From JADJYF01 sp050186725 (GTDB taxonomy: Bacteria > Pseudomonadota > Gammaproteobacteria > Ga0077536), in NCBI GenBank assembly GCA_050186725.1, contig JBFWYG010000014.1:15648-79647 (forward strand): a stretch of DNA of 64,000 nt, given 5' to 3'. Positions 8,762 through 17,906 of this stretch are shown in pieces; position 1 is the first letter of the stretch; each line of letters begins with the position of its first letter. The notes under the pieces were generated by a model that was given only the letters and a program-made list of their open reading frames with translations, had not been told where the DNA came from and did not search any database. The position numbers were made by a program, and so were the translations under genes.

Positions 8762-9607
8762 TTACTTGCGCGCGCTCAGGTAGCAGATCCAGCCGGCGTC
8801 GGCATCAGCCTCGGTGACCGGCGTGAAGTCGGCCGTGCCTTCCTGCTTCTTCTCGTCCCAGCCCTGCCAGTAGACCATGATGTCGCGAAAGCCCGCTTCA
8901 TCCAGGATCTCGCGCACCTCGGGCAGGGTCCACAGGCGCCAGTCGTAGGTGAAGGCCTGCTTGAGCTTGGAGCCGTCCGGAAAGCTGAAGTGGATGTGGC
9001 AGAGGAAGTCCGCGGTGATCGGGTTGTAGCGCGCGTGTTCCCAGGTGTAGGTGAAGCGCCGGTGCTCGGTGTGCTCCTTCAGCTCGCGGAACGAGTCGTA
9101 GCCGCCGAAGCAGTCGAGGAAGAACACGCCGTCGTCGGCCAGGTTGGCCCGCACCCGCCGGAAGTAGTCGCGCATCTGCGCGCGCTGCTTCCAGATCCAG
9201 TAGCTGAAGTTCATCGCGAGGTTGATCTGCACCGGCTCGTCGGCCGCGTCGAGCACATTGCCCTCGACCAGGGTCAGACGGCGGCGCTGGGCAGGCTTGA
9301 GGCCGGCCACGTGATGGCGGCGCCCCCAGTCCAGCACCTCGGCGTCGAGGTCGACGCCTACCGCGACATTACCCGGCCGCCGGCGCACCCACTCGCAGGA
9401 GGTGTTGGCGGTGCCGCAGAAATCCTCCCGCAGGCGCTTGGCGTGGTAGCCGCGCAGGCGCTTGAACTCGGCGTCGACGAAGTCGATTTCGTGCTCGACA
9501 CACTGCACCGCCTGCTCGTAGAGGGCATGCCTGTCGGCCTTCTCGGCCATGGTCGGTGGACGGGGGCGCGCCGCGCGCCGTGACTTCGATGCCAGTGCTT
9601 TGACCAT
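8762..9607 (-). CDS. Class I SAM-dependent methyltransferase
   Basis: Predicted 281 residues from ATG 9607; ATG 9550 (MAEKADRH) is a plausible shorter start. A Rossmann-type methyltransferase is indicated by LREDFCGTANTSCEW (motif I region), VAVGVDLDAEVLDWG (motif II acidic residue after the second strand), LVEGNVLDA and NLAMNFSYWIW. The substrate cannot be told from sequence. It is transcribed divergently from ppk and away from the phosphate operon, so a role in phosphate metabolism is possible only by association. No ribosome site is clear for either start. Confidence 0.8.
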   Translation of the reverse strand: MVKALASKSRRAARPRPPTMAEKADRHALYEQAVQCVEHEIDFVDAEFKRLRGYHAKRLREDFCGTANTSCEWVRRRPGNVAVGVDLDAEVLDWGRRHHVAGLKPAQRRRLTLVEGNVLDAADEPVQINLAMNFSYWIWKQRAQMRDYFRRVRANLADDGVFFLDCFGGYDSFRELKEHTEHRRFTYTWEHARYNPITADFLCHIHFSFPDGSKLKQAFTYDWRLWTLPEVREILDEAGFRDIMVYWQGWDEKKQEGTADFTPVTEADADAGWICYLSARK

Positions 9608-9742
9608 GGTCAGTTTGAGCGGATCCGCGCTTGCGATGCAGTGAAGTGGCGGGCGATGATAATGACTCGATGGTGCAAATGCACCCGGAATCCAGTCCAA
9701 GAGCGCGCCAGACACCCTCACGCGCCGCGAGCCCAGCACACC

Positions 9743-11821
9743 ATGGACGCGAAATCCCTGCGCATCGGCGACCCCGAGCTCTACATCAACCGCGAGCTCT
9801 CACTCTTGGAGTTCAACCGGCGCGTGCTGGAGCAGTCCAAGGACCAGGGCAACCCGCTGCTCGAACGACTCAAGTTCCTGTGCATCGCGAGCAGCAACTT
9901 GGACGAATTCTTCGAGATCCGCGTGGCCGGACTCAAGGAACAGGTGGCGTTCGCCGCCGGCCAGACCGGTCCCGACCAGATGTCCGCCCAGGACCAGCTG
10001 CGCGCCATCAGCGCCGGTGCCCATGCCCTGGTCGCGGAGCAGTACCGGGTGCTGAACGACGAACTGCTGCCCGCGCTCGCCGAGCAGAACATTCATTTTC
10101 TGAAGCGCAGCGAATGGAACGCGCGCCAGGCCGCCTGGGTAAGGCGCTATTTCAATCGCGAGCTGCTGCCGATGCTGAGCCCCATCGGCCTCGACCCCTC
10201 GCACCCCTTCCCGCGCATCCTGAACAAGAGTCTGAACTTCCTGGTCTCGCTGGAGGGCACCGACGCCTTCGGCCGCAACAGCGTCATCGCCATCGTGCAG
10301 GCGCCGCGCTCGCTGCCGCGCATCATCAACATTCCCGAGGACCACGCCAGCGGGCCCCACGAATTCGTGTTCCTGTCGTCCATCATCCACGCCCACGTGG
10401 ACGACATCTTCCCCGGCATGGAGGTCAAGGGCTGCTACCAGTTCCGCGTCACGCGCAACAGCGACCTGTTCGTCGACGACGAAGAAGTCGACGACCTGGT
10501 GAAGGCGCTGGAAGGCGAGTTGCAGCAGCGCCGCTTCGGCGACGCGGTGCGCCTCGAGGTGGCGTCCGAGTGCCCGCGGCAGATGATCGCGCTGTTGAAG
10601 CAGGAGTTCGACCTGCAGGACCCGGACATCTACACCTGCCAGGGCCCGGTGAACCTGACCCGCCTGATGGCCGTGTTCGACATGATCGACCGGCCGGACC
10701 TGAAATTCCCGGGCTTCACGCCCGCGCGCCCGAATCGCCTGCCACAGGGCAGCGAGCTGTTCGATGTCATCCGGCGCGGCGACGTGCTGCTGCACCATCC
10801 CTTCCAGTCCTTCGCCCCGGTGCTGGATTTCCTCTACCAGGCGGCGCGCGATCCGGCGGTGCTGGTGATTCGCCAGACGCTCTACCGCACCGGCCCCGAT
10901 TCACCGGTGGTGGAAGCGCTGCTGGAGGCCGCGCGCAAGGGCAAGGAAGTGACGGTGGTGATCGAGTTGAAGGCGCGCTTCGACGAAGAGGCCAACATCG
11001 AGCTCGCCACGCGCCTGCAGGAAGCCGGCGCGCACGTGGTCTACGGCATCGTCGGCCACAAGACCCACGCGAAGATGATCCTGGTGGTACGACGCGAGGG
11101 CAAGGTGCTCAGGCGCTACGTGCATCTCGGCACCGGCAACTACCACCCGCGCACCGCGCGGCTCTACACGGACTACGGGCTGTTCACCTGCGACAACGCC
11201 ATCGGCGTCGACGTGCAGAAGCTGTTTCACATGCTCACCGCGCCGGGCCGCGCCGGCAAGCTGAAGAAGCTCCTGCAGTCGCCGTTCACCATGCATCGCA
11301 CGATCATCGAGCTCATCCAGCGCGAGACGCGCCGCGCGCGCGCGGGTCTGCCGGCACGCATCATCGCCAAGATGAACGCGCTGTCCGAAGTGCAGGTGAT
11401 CGACGCGCTCTACGCCGCCTCCCAGGCCGGGGTGAAGGTCGATCTGATCGTGCGCGGCGTGTGCGCGCTCCGGCCCGGCCTGCCCGGCATTTCGGACAAC
11501 ATCCGCGTGCGCTCCATCGTCGGGCGCTTTCTCGAGCACGCGCGCGTGTTCTATTTCCTGAACGGCGAGGACGACGAGATCTACCTCTCCAGCGCCGACT
11601 GGATGGGCCGCAACTTCTTCAACCGCATCGAGACCTGCTTCCTGGTGGAAGATCGCCGCCTGCACCAGCGCATCCTGAAGGAATGCATGAACAACTACCT
11701 GGCCGACAATACCCGCGCCTGGCTGCTGCAGAGCGACGGCGGCTACGAACGGGTCAGGCCGGGCAAGGCCAAGCCGCGCGACGCGCAGCAGGTGCTGCTG
11801 GAGGAATTGGCGGGAGGCTGA
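9743..11821 (+). CDS. ppk1: Polyphosphate kinase 1
   Basis: Predicted 692 residues, the usual PPK1 length. The opening YINRELSLLEFNRRVLEQ, the middle HHPFQSFAPVLDFL and the HKD-like catalytic segments are all present: VYGIVGHKTHAKM carries the phosphorylated histidine region and YVHLGTGNYHPRTARLYTDY is the family signature. The second motif lies near IYLSSADWMGRNFFNRIE. The enzyme moves the gamma phosphate of ATP onto a growing polyphosphate chain at the inner membrane. ATG 9743 begins the conserved N-terminus; the frame is open further upstream without conservation. ppx follows on the opposite strand, convergent. Confidence 0.96.
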   Translation: MDAKSLRIGDPELYINRELSLLEFNRRVLEQSKDQGNPLLERLKFLCIASSNLDEFFEIRVAGLKEQVAFAAGQTGPDQMSAQDQLRAISAGAHALVAEQYRVLNDELLPALAEQNIHFLKRSEWNARQAAWVRRYFNRELLPMLSPIGLDPSHPFPRILNKSLNFLVSLEGTDAFGRNSVIAIVQAPRSLPRIINIPEDHASGPHEFVFLSSIIHAHVDDIFPGMEVKGCYQFRVTRNSDLFVDDEEVDDLVKALEGELQQRRFGDAVRLEVASECPRQMIALLKQEFDLQDPDIYTCQGPVNLTRLMAVFDMIDRPDLKFPGFTPARPNRLPQGSELFDVIRRGDVLLHHPFQSFAPVLDFLYQAARDPAVLVIRQTLYRTGPDSPVVEALLEAARKGKEVTVVIELKARFDEEANIELATRLQEAGAHVVYGIVGHKTHAKMILVVRREGKVLRRYVHLGTGNYHPRTARLYTDYGLFTCDNAIGVDVQKLFHMLTAPGRAGKLKKLLQSPFTMHRTIIELIQRETRRARAGLPARIIAKMNALSEVQVIDALYAASQAGVKVDLIVRGVCALRPGLPGISDNIRVRSIVGRFLEHARVFYFLNGEDDEIYLSSADWMGRNFFNRIETCFLVEDRRLHQRILKECMNNYLADNTRAWLLQSDGGYERVRPGKAKPRDAQQVLLEELAGG

Positions 11822-11832
11822 TGCCGTGCACC

Positions 11833-11953
11833 GCCGATTGAAATCGGCCCTGATGTAGGGCGGGTTTCAACCCGCCACGCGCTGAGCCGATCGAGGACGC
11901 GCTGCATGGCCGATTGAAATCGGCCCTACATAGAGGGCGGGTTTCAACCCGCC
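11833..11953. repeat. REP-like palindrome cluster, four hairpins
   Basis: Four short palindromes lie between the convergent ends of ppk and ppx. Stems are 11833-11839/11842-11848, 11859-11866/11869-11876, 11908-11915/11918-11925 and 11936-11943/11946-11953, each with a two-base TC or GA loop. GTAG precedes the second (11855-11858) and CTAC follows the third (11926-11929), so these two point in opposite directions. The same architecture recurs at four other places in the window. Confidence 0.85.
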
Positions 11954-11988
11954 ATTGCGTCACAGGCCCCGCCGCGCGCTCCCCGCGT

Positions 11989-13485
11989 TCATTTGAACTT
12001 GAGCTTCAGATTCGCGGCTTTCAGATAGACCGCTTCCTGCTCGAGGTCCGCGCGGGTCAGCGCGTGCGCTTCCAGCCAGTGCTGCGGGAAGCGCAGGCGC
12101 AGCGTGCCGTTGTCCACCTGCGCCTCGATCCTCGGCAGGGGTTCGGTGCTGCGCCGCCGGTGGAGCACGCAGGCGATGCGCAGCAGGCAGCACAGGCGCA
12201 GCACGCGTTCGCGCTGCGCGCCCGGCAGCTTCTGCCAGTCGGCGAGCGGCACCTTGCGACGATGGCCACGCACCAGCGCGGCGAGGGTCTGCTGTTCGCC
12301 GGTGGCGAAGCCCGGCATGTCGAGGTAGGTGAGCAGGTAGCCGCCGTGCTTGTGGTACTGCGCGTGGCTGATGGCGAGACCGATCTCGTGCAGCGTCGCG
12401 GCCCAGGCCAGCAGGCGCTGCTGCTCCTCGCCCGCGAGCTGCCAGGCCGACGCGACCTGGCCCAGGAGTGCGACCGCCGTCTGTTCGACCCGCGTCGCCT
12501 GGGCGCGATCGATGTGGTAGCGCCGGGCGAGCTCGTCGACCGCACGCTCGCGCACGTCCTCCTGGTGGATGCGGCCGAGCAGGTCGTAGAGCAGGCCCTC
12601 GCGGATCGCGCTGTCCGAGACCCGCATGCGCGAGATGCCGAGCGCATCGAACACCGCGCACAGGATGGCGACGCCGCCTGGAAACACGCCGCGCCGTTCT
12701 TCCGCGAGGCCGGGCAGCACGAGCTTGTCGACGTGTCCCGCCTCCACCAGCGCGTGGCGCAGGCGCGCGAGGTCGGCGGCGCCGATGCCGTCGTGCCCCC
12801 AGCCGAGCTGGCGAAGCACGTCGCCGGCCGCCATCACCGTGCCAGAGGCGCCGATCACCGACTGCCAGCCGATGCGGCGAAAGCTGCCCTCGATAGGCTC
12901 GAGTTCCTGGCGCGCGGCGAGTTCGGCGGCCTTGAAGCGCGCGGCGTTGATCTGCCCGTCGGCGAAGTGGCTGGCGCTGTGGCTCACGCAGCCCATGTGC
13001 AGGCTTTCCATGTACAGCGGGTCGAAGCGCCGGCCGAGGATGAACTCCGAGCTGCCGCCGCCGACGTCGACCACGAGGCGCATGTCGGCGTCGTCGTCCA
13101 GGCCGTGGGCCACGCCGAGATAGATGAGACGCGCCTCTTCGTGGCCGCTGATGACGTCGATGGGATGACCGAGCAGGCCCTCGGCCTGGGCGAGAAAGCC
13201 CACGGTGTTGCGCGCCTTGCGCAAGGTGTTGGTGCCGACCACCCGCACCGCCTCGTGAGGCAGGCCACGCACCCGCTCCCCGAACAGGGCGAGGCAGTCG
13301 AGCGCGCGCGCGATGGCCTTGTCGTCCAGGCGGTTGTCGGCCGACAGCCCGGCGCCGAGCCGCACCGGGCGGCGCATGCGGTCGACGATGCGAAAGCCGT
13401 CGCCGACGGTATGGGCGACGATCATGTGGAAGCTGTTCGAGCCCAGGTCGATGGCTGCGATGGTCGCGGGGCTGGCCTGGCTCAT
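11989..13485 (-). CDS. ppx: Exopolyphosphatase, Ppx/GppA family
   Basis: Predicted 498 residues, close to E. coli Ppx (513). The actin-like ATPase fold is seen in IAAIDLGSNSFHMIVA (phosphate-1 loop), VVDVGGGSSEF (phosphate-2), and IGASGTVMA. The C-terminal half has the HD-like region ATLHEIGLAISHAQYHKHGG typical of Ppx. It removes terminal phosphate from polyphosphate and, in the GppA branch, hydrolyses pppGpp; length and the HD-like part favour Ppx. It sits tail-to-tail with ppk, separated by the repeat cluster, so synthesis and breakdown genes are adjacent but on separate transcripts. Confidence 0.93.
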   Translation of the reverse strand: MSQASPATIAAIDLGSNSFHMIVAHTVGDGFRIVDRMRRPVRLGAGLSADNRLDDKAIARALDCLALFGERVRGLPHEAVRVVGTNTLRKARNTVGFLAQAEGLLGHPIDVISGHEEARLIYLGVAHGLDDDADMRLVVDVGGGSSEFILGRRFDPLYMESLHMGCVSHSASHFADGQINAARFKAAELAARQELEPIEGSFRRIGWQSVIGASGTVMAAGDVLRQLGWGHDGIGAADLARLRHALVEAGHVDKLVLPGLAEERRGVFPGGVAILCAVFDALGISRMRVSDSAIREGLLYDLLGRIHQEDVRERAVDELARRYHIDRAQATRVEQTAVALLGQVASAWQLAGEEQQRLLAWAATLHEIGLAISHAQYHKHGGYLLTYLDMPGFATGEQQTLAALVRGHRRKVPLADWQKLPGAQRERVLRLCCLLRIACVLHRRRSTEPLPRIEAQVDNGTLRLRFPQHWLEAHALTRADLEQEAVYLKAANLKLKFK

Positions 13486-13562
13486 GCGGCTCGCAGTCGT
13501 GGGACTTGGGGACGGCGGTGATTATACTGCGGCGCGGTAACCTGTGATCGCGGAGGTCGAGC

Positions 13563-13982
13563 ATGAGCGAGCCCAACATCAAGCGCGTCACGCCGCCCGA
13601 GGCATGGCGGCTCCTGAACGCCGACCCGCGCGCGGTGCTCATCGACGTACGCTGCAAGGTAGAACACGACTTCGTCGGTCATCCGGCCGGCGCCGTGAAC
13701 GTGGTGTGGAAGGATTACCCGAGCGGGGCGCAGAATCCGAACTTCGTCGCCGAGGTGCGCGCCGCGCTGGCCGCGCGGGGCGGGGACGATGCGGCGCGCC
13801 CGATACTCGCGCTATGCCGCAGTGGCGTGCGCTCGCTGGCCGCGGCCCAGGCGCTTGCGGCGGCGGGTTACACCGATCTGACCAACGTCGAACAGGGCTT
13901 CGAGGGCGACAAGGACGCCGAGGGGCACCGTTGCTCGGTCGGCGGCTGGCGCTTCCATCGCCTGCCCTGGGAGCAGACCTGA
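13563..13982 (+). CDS. Rhodanese-like domain protein
   Basis: Predicted 139-residue single-domain rhodanese. VLIDVRCKVEHDFVGH and PGAVNVVWK-like AGAVNVVWK are the CH2A-type elements, and the active loop is CRSGVRS with Cys85. The GFEGDKDAEGHR tail is common in the subgroup found beside sulfur and redox genes. It probably transfers sulfane sulfur or carries a persulfide in the cytoplasm; the partner is unknown. The ATG at 13563 follows a GGAGGT site. It is divergent from ppx and convergent with the next gene. Confidence 0.88.
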   Translation: MSEPNIKRVTPPEAWRLLNADPRAVLIDVRCKVEHDFVGHPAGAVNVVWKDYPSGAQNPNFVAEVRAALAARGGDDAARPILALCRSGVRSLAAAQALAAAGYTDLTNVEQGFEGDKDAEGHRCSVGGWRFHRLPWEQT

Positions 13983-13989
13983 GGCGCGT

Positions 13990-14298
13990 TCAGCGCAGGG
14001 CGCCGCAGCGCCAGCACTGCGCGAACTGCGCCTCCAGGCGCTCGTCGCAGCTGAGGCAGGTCCAGGCGTCACCGGCCGCCGCCTCGCGCGGCAGGGCCGT
14101 CTCGATCAGGCGCGCCGCGCGCGGCGCGTCGCTCGCGTCCACCACCCACACCTGCGGCCAGCACTCGTTGACCGGCAGCTCACCGAGCGCCCCGGCCAGG
14201 TACTGATTGCGCAGCAGACAGCGAATGCCGGCACTCTCCAGCACCGACAGCACCAGTCCGGCCAGTACCGGATCGCTAGACGTGTAGACCCGTTCCAC
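13990..14298 (-). CDS. DUF2007 protein with C-terminal zinc ribbon
   Basis: Predicted 102 residues. The N-terminal part (about 1-70) matches the DUF2007 pattern: MERVYTSSDPVLAGLVLSVL, then AGIRCLLRNQ and PQVWVVDASDAPRAARLI. The C-terminal part has two CxxC pairs (CLSC and CWRC) that should bind zinc. DUF2007 proteins are proposed signal-transducing proteins with a fold like nitrogen-regulatory PII; the function is not known. It lies convergent with the rhodanese gene, eight bases apart, and divergent from typA. Confidence 0.8.
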   Translation of the reverse strand: MERVYTSSDPVLAGLVLSVLESAGIRCLLRNQYLAGALGELPVNECWPQVWVVDASDAPRAARLIETALPREAAAGDAWTCLSCDERLEAQFAQCWRCGALR

Positions 14299-14308
14299 CG
14301 GTGGCGCT

Positions 14309-14338
14309 TTCCTGATTGGGGGGTGAGGCCCTTATAAT
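14309..14338 (+). promoter_or_regulatory. Candidate typA promoter
   Basis: A perfect -10 hexamer TATAAT lies at 14333-14338, which stands out in this GC-rich sequence. The -35 is weak (TTCCTG at 14309-14314, 18-base spacing). It lies 74 bases before the typA start. Confidence 0.55.
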
Positions 14339-14411
14339 GCCGCACTTTTTTGCCCGGTCGACCTCGTCGCCCGCTCTGCCAGCCCGGCCTTCAGCGCCGC
14401 CAGGAAGCTCC

Positions 14412-16259
14412 ATGTCTGTCCACAATCTCCGCAACATCGCCATCGTCGCGCACGTCGACCATGGCAAGACCACCCTCGTCGACGAGCTCCTGAAGCAGTC
14501 CGGCACACTCGACAACCGCCGCCAGGACGCCGAGCGCGTGATGGATTCCAATGCCATCGAACGCGAACGCGGCATCACCATCCTGGCCAAGAACACCGCA
14601 CTGACCTGGGGCGATCACCGCATCAACGTGGTGGACACCCCCGGCCACGCCGACTTCGGCGGCGAGGTGGAGCGCATCCTGTCCATGGTCGACGCCGTGC
14701 TGCTGCTGGTCGACGCGGTGGACGGGCCGATGCCGCAGACCCGCTTCGTCACGCAGAAGGCCTTCGCCCAGGGGCTGAACGCCATCGTCGCGATCAACAA
14801 GTGCGACCGCGAGGGCGCGCGTCCCCACTGGGTGCTCGACCAGACCTTCGAACTGTTCGACCGCCTGGGCGCCAACGACGCGCAGCTCGACTTCCCGGTG
14901 GTGTACTGCTCGGCCATCCAGGGCTGGGCGCGGCGCGATCCCGACGGTCCCGAACAGGACATGCAGGTGCTGTTCGAGACCATCCTCAAGCACGTGCCGC
15001 CACCACGCATCGCCGAGTCAGACGGTCCTTTCCAGATGCAGATCTCCTCGCTCGACTACTCGAGCTACGTCGGCGCGATCGGCATCGGCCGCATCAACCG
15101 CGGCGTGCTGACCCCGAGCCAGAGCCTGGTGGTGATCGATCGCGACGGCAAGAGCCGCCGCGGCCGCGTGCTCGAAGTGCTGGGCTTCCAGGGGCTGAAG
15201 CGCGAAGCGCGCGACCGCGCCGAGGCCGGCGACATCGTGTGCGTCACCGGCATCGAAGACCTGCGCATCTCCGACACGCTGTGCGATCCGGCCCAGCCGG
15301 AAGCGCTGCCCTCGCTGTCGGTCGACGAACCGACGGTCAGCATGACCTTCGAGGTGTCCGATTCGCCCTTCGCCGGGCGCGAAGGCAAGTTCGTCACCAG
15401 CCGCCAGATCCTCGAGCGCCTGCAGCGCGAACTCATCCACAACGTCGCACTGCGCGTCGAGGACACCGGCGATCCGAAGTCGATGCTGGTCTCCGGCCGC
15501 GGCGAGCTGCATCTGTCGATCCTGATCGAGAACATGCGCCGCGAAGGCTTCGGGTTCTGCGTCGGTCGCCCGCAGGTGATCATCAAGCAGGTGGACGGCG
15601 TGGCACATGAGCCCTACGAGCAGCTCATCATCGACGTGCCGAGCGAGTTCCAGGGCACGGTGATGGAGCGCCTCGGCACGCGTCGCGGCCAGCTGAAGGA
15701 CATGCAGCCCGACCCCAACGGCCGTGTGCGGCTCGACTATCTCATCCCGGCGCGCGGGCTGATCGGCTTCCGCACCGAGTTCCTGACCGCGACCTCCGGC
15801 ACCGGCATCATGACCCACAGCTTCGAGCACTTCGGGCCGATGTCGGGCGGCGCCATCGCGCCGCGCAAGAACGGCGTCCTGATCTCGAACGGCGACGGCA
15901 AGGCGCTGGCCTTCGCGCTGTTCAACCTGCAGGAGCGCGGGCGCATGCTGGTCAAGCCCGGCGACGAGATCTTCGAGGGCATGATTGTCGGCATCCACGC
16001 GCGCGACAACGATCTCGTGGTCAACGCGATGAAGGCCAAGCAGCTGACCAACGTGCGCGCCTCCGGTAACGACGAGAACATCCTCCTGACCCCGCCGGTG
16101 CGCTTCGACCTCGAGCAGGCGCTCGAATTCATCGCCGACGACGAGCTGGTGGAGGTCACGCCGCTCGCCATTCGCCTGCGCAAGCGCGAGCTGAAGGAAA
16201 CCGATCGCAAGCGCACCTCGCGCCGCGCCGAAGCGGAGAATCCCGAGAACGCCGCGTGA
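14412..16259 (+). CDS. typA: Ribosome-associated GTPase TypA/BipA
   Basis: Predicted 615 residues, typical for BipA. G motifs: AHVDHGKTT (G1), RERGIT (G2), DTPGHADF (G3), NKCD (G4), and SAIQG (G5). Elongation-factor domains II and III follow, then the BipA C-terminal domain (LIPARGLIGFRTEFLTATSGTG). It binds 70S ribosomes and helps translation and ribosome assembly under stress and cold. ATG 14412 has AGGAAG five bases upstream; the frame is open further upstream without conservation. The stop overlaps the start of dtd (GTGA), so the two are translationally coupled. Confidence 0.96.
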   Translation: MSVHNLRNIAIVAHVDHGKTTLVDELLKQSGTLDNRRQDAERVMDSNAIERERGITILAKNTALTWGDHRINVVDTPGHADFGGEVERILSMVDAVLLLVDAVDGPMPQTRFVTQKAFAQGLNAIVAINKCDREGARPHWVLDQTFELFDRLGANDAQLDFPVVYCSAIQGWARRDPDGPEQDMQVLFETILKHVPPPRIAESDGPFQMQISSLDYSSYVGAIGIGRINRGVLTPSQSLVVIDRDGKSRRGRVLEVLGFQGLKREARDRAEAGDIVCVTGIEDLRISDTLCDPAQPEALPSLSVDEPTVSMTFEVSDSPFAGREGKFVTSRQILERLQRELIHNVALRVEDTGDPKSMLVSGRGELHLSILIENMRREGFGFCVGRPQVIIKQVDGVAHEPYEQLIIDVPSEFQGTVMERLGTRRGQLKDMQPDPNGRVRLDYLIPARGLIGFRTEFLTATSGTGIMTHSFEHFGPMSGGAIAPRKNGVLISNGDGKALAFALFNLQERGRMLVKPGDEIFEGMIVGIHARDNDLVVNAMKAKQLTNVRASGNDENILLTPPVRFDLEQALEFIADDELVEVTPLAIRLRKRELKETDRKRTSRRAEAENPENAA

Positions 16260-16705
16260 TAGCCCTGGTCCAGCGCGTCAGCCATGCCGAAGTGGTGGTG
16301 GACGGCGCGCTGGTCGGCGCGATCGAACGCGGCATCCTCGCCCTCGTCGGCGTGCAGAAGGGCGACAACGCGCGCGCCGCGGCGCGGCTGGTCGAGCGCG
16401 TGCTCGACTACCGCTTGTTTCCGGACGGCGACGGCCGCATGAACCTGTCGCTCAGGGACATCGTCGGCGGCCTGCTGCTGGTGCCGCAGTTCACCCTGGC
16501 CGCCGACACCACCAAGGGCACGCGCGCGAGTTTCACCAGCGCGGCCGCGCCGGACGAGGCGCGGCGCCTGTTCGAGCAGGTCGTCGAACTCGCGCGCGCC
16601 GCCCACGGCGAGGTCGCGACCGGCCGCTTCGGCGCCGACATGCAGGTCTCGCTCACCAACGATGGTCCCGTCACCTTCTGGCTCACCGCCTCGCCCACCG
16701 CCTGA
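16256..16705 (+). CDS. dtd: D-aminoacyl-tRNA deacylase
   Basis: Predicted 149 residues, the normal DTD length. It starts with GTG overlapping the typA stop. The GPVTFWL motif near the C-terminus (cross-subunit Gly-cisPro) is intact. The other family motif reads VPQFTLAAD, with Pro where many family members have Ser (SQFTL). The enzyme removes D-amino acids, and glycine wrongly charged on tRNA-Ala, from tRNAs. RFGADMQVSLTNDG agrees with other gammaproteobacterial DTDs. The pairing with typA suggests a small translation-quality operon. Confidence 0.93.
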   Translation: MIALVQRVSHAEVVVDGALVGAIERGILALVGVQKGDNARAAARLVERVLDYRLFPDGDGRMNLSLRDIVGGLLLVPQFTLAADTTKGTRASFTSAAAPDEARRLFEQVVELARAAHGEVATGRFGADMQVSLTNDGPVTFWLTASPTA

Positions 16706-16790
16706 AGCCGCTCAACTGCCCGCCTCTCTGGTCGCTACCCTCAGCGAGGCCCCGAGTCTCGCCACCCATCAGCCCGAAGGAGAGCCGCGC

Positions 16791-17753
16791 ATGAGCGCCA
16801 CCCACGACAAGTATCGCCTACTGACCCGCAGCGACATGGACGGCCTGGTATGCGCCGTGCTGTTGCGCGAGTTGGACATGCTGGGCGAGATCGTCTTCCA
16901 CCATCCCAAGGACGTGCAGGATGGCAAGGTCGAGGTCGGACCGCAGGACATCATCACCAACCTGCCCTACGTGCCGGGCTGCGGGCTGTGCTTCGACCAC
17001 CATGCGAGCGAAGCGCTGCGCAACGACGGACGCGAGACGCCGAACTACATCCTGAAGCCGGATGCGAAGTCGGCCGCGCGGGTGGTGTACGACTACTACG
17101 GCGGCCGCGCGCGCTTTCCGCGCGTCAGCGAGGCGATGATGCTGGCTGTGGACAAGGCCGATTCGGCCGGTTTCAGCCGCGAGGAAGTGCTGAATCCCAC
17201 GGGCTGGGATCTGTTGTCCTTCCTGATGGATGCCCGCACCGGGCTCGGCCGCTTCCGCAATTTCCGCGTGTCCAACTACCAGCTCATGATGGAACTCATC
17301 GAGCGCTGCCGTGACATGCACATCGACGACATCCTGGCCTTGCCCGACGTGCGCGAGCGGGTGGAGCTCTATTTCTCCGAGCAGGAGGCCTTTCGCGCTC
17401 AGCTCGCCGACGTGGCCGAGGTGCACGACAACCTCATCGTCCTCGACCTGCGCAACGAAGAGGTCATCCACGCCGGCAACCGCTTCCTGGTCTACGCGCT
17501 GTTCCCCGAGTGCGACATCTCCATGCACGTCATGTGGGGTCGCGAGAAGCAGAACACGGTCTACACGGTCGGCAAGTCGATCTTCGGCGCGCGCAATCCC
17601 GGCGACGTCGGCGCGCTGATGCTGCGCCACGGCGGCGGCGGCCACCACGCGGCCGGCACCTGCCAGGGCGCGAACGAGAGCGCGGAGCAGCTGAAGGCCA
17701 CGCTCATCGAGCAGATCCTGGCGATGTCCAAGCCGGCGCGCGCGGCGGCCTGA
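16791..17753 (+). CDS. DHH family phosphoesterase, putative exopolyphosphatase
   Basis: Predicted 320 residues. The DHH domain has RSDMDG (D15, D17) as the first metal motif and FDHH (D69-H71) as the motif that names the family. The DHHA1 domain carries GGGGHHAAGTC near the C-terminus. Family members hydrolyse phosphodiester or phosphoanhydride bonds: RecJ-like nucleases, cyclic dinucleotide or nanoRNA phosphatases, and exopolyphosphatases. Proteins of this length and pattern are often annotated as exopolyphosphatase, but I cannot exclude an oligonucleotide substrate. A good GAAGGAGAG site precedes ATG 16791. It lies 86 bases after dtd and is followed by a repeat pair. Confidence 0.82.
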   Translation: MSATHDKYRLLTRSDMDGLVCAVLLRELDMLGEIVFHHPKDVQDGKVEVGPQDIITNLPYVPGCGLCFDHHASEALRNDGRETPNYILKPDAKSAARVVYDYYGGRARFPRVSEAMMLAVDKADSAGFSREEVLNPTGWDLLSFLMDARTGLGRFRNFRVSNYQLMMELIERCRDMHIDDILALPDVRERVELYFSEQEAFRAQLADVAEVHDNLIVLDLRNEEVIHAGNRFLVYALFPECDISMHVMWGREKQNTVYTVGKSIFGARNPGDVGALMLRHGGGGHHAAGTCQGANESAEQLKATLIEQILAMSKPARAAA

Positions 17754-17757
17754 ACCT

Positions 17758-17829
17758 GTAGGGCCGGTTTCAACCGGCCTGCGCCGGCGCCGAATCGCGC
17801 CGTGCACGGCCGGTTGAAACCGGCCCTAC
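17758..17829. repeat. REPIN-like inverted pair
   Basis: GTAG (17758-17761) plus stem 17762-17769/17772-17779, and in the opposite direction stem 17808-17815/17818-17825 plus CTAC (17826-17829). The two hairpins are mirror images around a 28-base spacer, so the 72-base unit could fold as one large cruciform. It starts five bases after the DHH gene stop. Confidence 0.88.
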
Positions 17830-17906
17830 ATCACGCTCGGACCGGGAATTGCGCCCCTGGCCCACGGCTGGCACCCTAGCGGCCACTCAAGCCCAGGGAC
17901 ACCACC

